In this document: positions 62,731 to 64,000 of the stretch, one piece after another
Layout of the letters: each line of letters begins with the position of its first letter
Position numbering within the stretch: position 1 is the first letter of the stretch
NCBI GenBank assembly: GCA_963768185.1
Contig: CAVYGS010000004.1
Coordinates: forward strand, 62,001 to 126,000
Reading direction: 5' to 3'
DNA from: Palsa-461 sp963768185
Lineage (GTDB): Bacteria > Actinomycetota > Acidimicrobiia > Acidimicrobiales > RAAP-2
Length of the DNA: 64,000 nt
Translations under genes and position numbers: made by a program
The notes under the pieces: model-generated
Seen by the model: only the letters and a program-made list of their open reading frames with translations
What the model was told of the DNA's origin: nothing
Database searches by the model: none

Positions 62731-64000
62731 ATGCCGCCCCGAAAGTCCACCTCCAGAGCAAAAGCCCCCGCTAAGGGTTCGGCCAACGGGCAGAGCGCGA
62801 ACGGACACGCAGACGTCGAGACGGTGCTCGGCTTCATCGAGCCCATTGAGATCCAAGAGGAGATGGAGCGCTCGTTCATCGAGTACTCCATGTCGGTCAT
62901 CGTTTCCCGGGCGCTGCCCGACGTGCGGGACGGCCTGAAGCCGGTCCATCGCCGGATCCTCTACTCGATGTTCGACCAGGGGCTCCGGCCGGACCGCCCA
63001 CATGTCAAGTGCGCGGAAGTCGTCGGCCGGGTGATGGGCACGTACCACCCGCACGGCGACCTCGCAATTTACGACGCGTTGGTGCGGATGGTGCAGGACT
63101 TCAGCATGCGCTTGCCGCTCATCGATGGCCACGGCAACTTCGGGGGCACCGGGCCCGACGAGGGTCCGGCCGCCATGCGCTACACCGAGTGCCGGCTGGA
63201 CGCGATCTCGCTCGAGTTGATGGCGGGGATCGACGAGGAGACCGTCGACTTCGTCCCGAACTACTCGAACTCGGCCGAGGAGCCCGTCGTGCTCCCGGCA
63301 CGGTTCCCCAACTTGCTCGTCAACGGCTCCACCGGCATCGCGGTCGGCATGGCGACGAACATCCCGCCTCACAACCTGGGTGAGGTGATCGACGCGACCA
63401 TGCACGTGATCGACCACCCCGACGCGACTCCCGACGACCTCATGAACTTCGTGAAGGGTCCGGATTTCCCGACCGGGGCCCTGATTCTCGGCCGTCAGGG
63501 CATCATCGACGCCTGCCGGACCGGACGCGGCTCGATCCGGATGCGCGCCGTGGCCGAGATCGAGGAGAACCGCGGCGCCACGAGCATCGTCGTGACCGAG
63601 ATGCCCTACCAAACCTCGGTCGAGGTGGTGGAGCAGAAGATCCACGACCTGGTGCGCTCGGGTGACCTCGATGGGATCGCCGAGGTCCAGAACGACTCGG
63701 CGGCCCGCAAGCCCCGACTCGTCATCAGGCTCAAGCGCGACGCCAACGCCAACGTCGTGCTCAACAAGCTCTACAAGCACACGCCCCTGCAGACCACGTT
63801 CGGCGTGAACACACTGGCCCTCGTCGACGGGGTGCCCCGCACCCTCAACTTGGCCCAGGTCCTTCACCACTACGTGGTTCACCAGGTCGAGGTGATCACG
63901 CGGCGCTCCGAGTACCAGCTGCGCAAAGCCCGTGACCGGGCCCACATCGTCGAGGGGCTCCTCAAGGCGATCGACATGCTCGACGCGGTCATTGCCGCGA
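62731..64000 (+). CDS. gyrA: DNA gyrase subunit A (partial)
   Basis: ATG 62731; 423 residues visible, running off the right edge. A 30-residue Ala/Lys/Ser extension precedes the conserved EEMERSFIEYSMSVIVSRAL. The quinolone region reads GTYHPHGDLAIYDALVRMVQ, with Leu111 where E. coli has Ser83. The catalytic Tyr lies within the conserved AAMRYTECRL. Frame is intact throughout. Confidence 0.96.
   Translation, partial: MPPRKSTSRAKAPAKGSANGQSANGHADVETVLGFIEPIEIQEEMERSFIEYSMSVIVSRALPDVRDGLKPVHRRILYSMFDQGLRPDRPHVKCAEVVGRVMGTYHPHGDLAIYDALVRMVQDFSMRLPLIDGHGNFGGTGPDEGPAAMRYTECRLDAISLELMAGIDEETVDFVPNYSNSAEEPVVLPARFPNLLVNGSTGIAVGMATNIPPHNLGEVIDATMHVIDHPDATPDDLMNFVKGPDFPTGALILGRQGIIDACRTGRGSIRMRAVAEIEENRGATSIVVTEMPYQTSVEVVEQKIHDLVRSGDLDGIAEVQNDSAARKPRLVIRLKRDANANVVLNKLYKHTPLQTTFGVNTLALVDGVPRTLNLAQVLHHYVVHQVEVITRRSEYQLRKARDRAHIVEGLLKAIDMLDAVIAA

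Overview
The window is high-GC DNA from an actinobacterium. Gene order on the right half is the classic actinobacterial origin neighbourhood: CCA-adding enzyme, DUF6049 protein, MurJ, TrxB, TrxA, N-acetylmuramoyl-alanine amidase, ParB, ParA, RsmG, Jag, YidC, YidD, RnpA, RpmH, then DnaA, DnaN, RecF, DUF721, GyrB, GyrA. The middle carries ino1-PadR, DUF5318-panB and rpsF-ssb-rpsR-rplI-dnaB, which sit near the origin in mycobacteria too. Protein flavour and overall organisation fit an Acidimicrobiia-like lineage, but I cannot prove the class from this window.

Region 1 (1-22 kb) is an accessory island in the 3' half of a tRNA-Gly(CCC) gene. Three 42-bp copies of the tRNA 3' half (561, 18171 and 21980), each accompanied by paired 11-bp arm repeats on the element side, delimit two tandem elements. 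Element 1 (about 17.6 kb) has a tyrosine integrase, an Xis-like HTH protein, a SEC-C protein, a C5-methyltransferase / endonuclease / Vsr operon, a TIGR04141-type gene broken by an ISAzo13-like insertion sequence, AbiV, a DUF6308-like gene, and an OB/AAA+ ATPase coupled to a DUF6414-like protein. Element 2 (about 3.8 kb) has both attachment ends but no integrase. It carries an AbrB-like regulator, a TOTE-type primase-helicase and a Bles03/DUF1917 protein in one operon, plus a divergent toxin-like gene. Most of this reads as a mobile defence island.

Region 2 (22-33.8 kb) has a zeta-like toxin/antitoxin pair, a hydrolase, an Smr protein, a full branched-chain amino acid type ABC transporter (LivGFHMK), an OmpR-type regulator, a peroxiredoxin, a PPOX-fold protein, an MFS transporter and a cupin. 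Region 3 (33.8-50.2 kb) is housekeeping: replication helicase, ribosomal proteins, pantothenate and inositol synthesis, tRNA maturation, cell wall flippase and thioredoxin system. Region 4 (50.3-64 kb) is chromosome segregation (parABS with two perfect parS sites), membrane insertion, and the replication origin cluster, ending inside gyrA.

A caution for all readers: single-base frame breaks occur in many genes, including ones that should be essential (rpmH, murJ, ino1, the CCA enzyme), often at homopolymers. Many are probably sequencing errors, so frame breaks in the island do not by themselves show decay.
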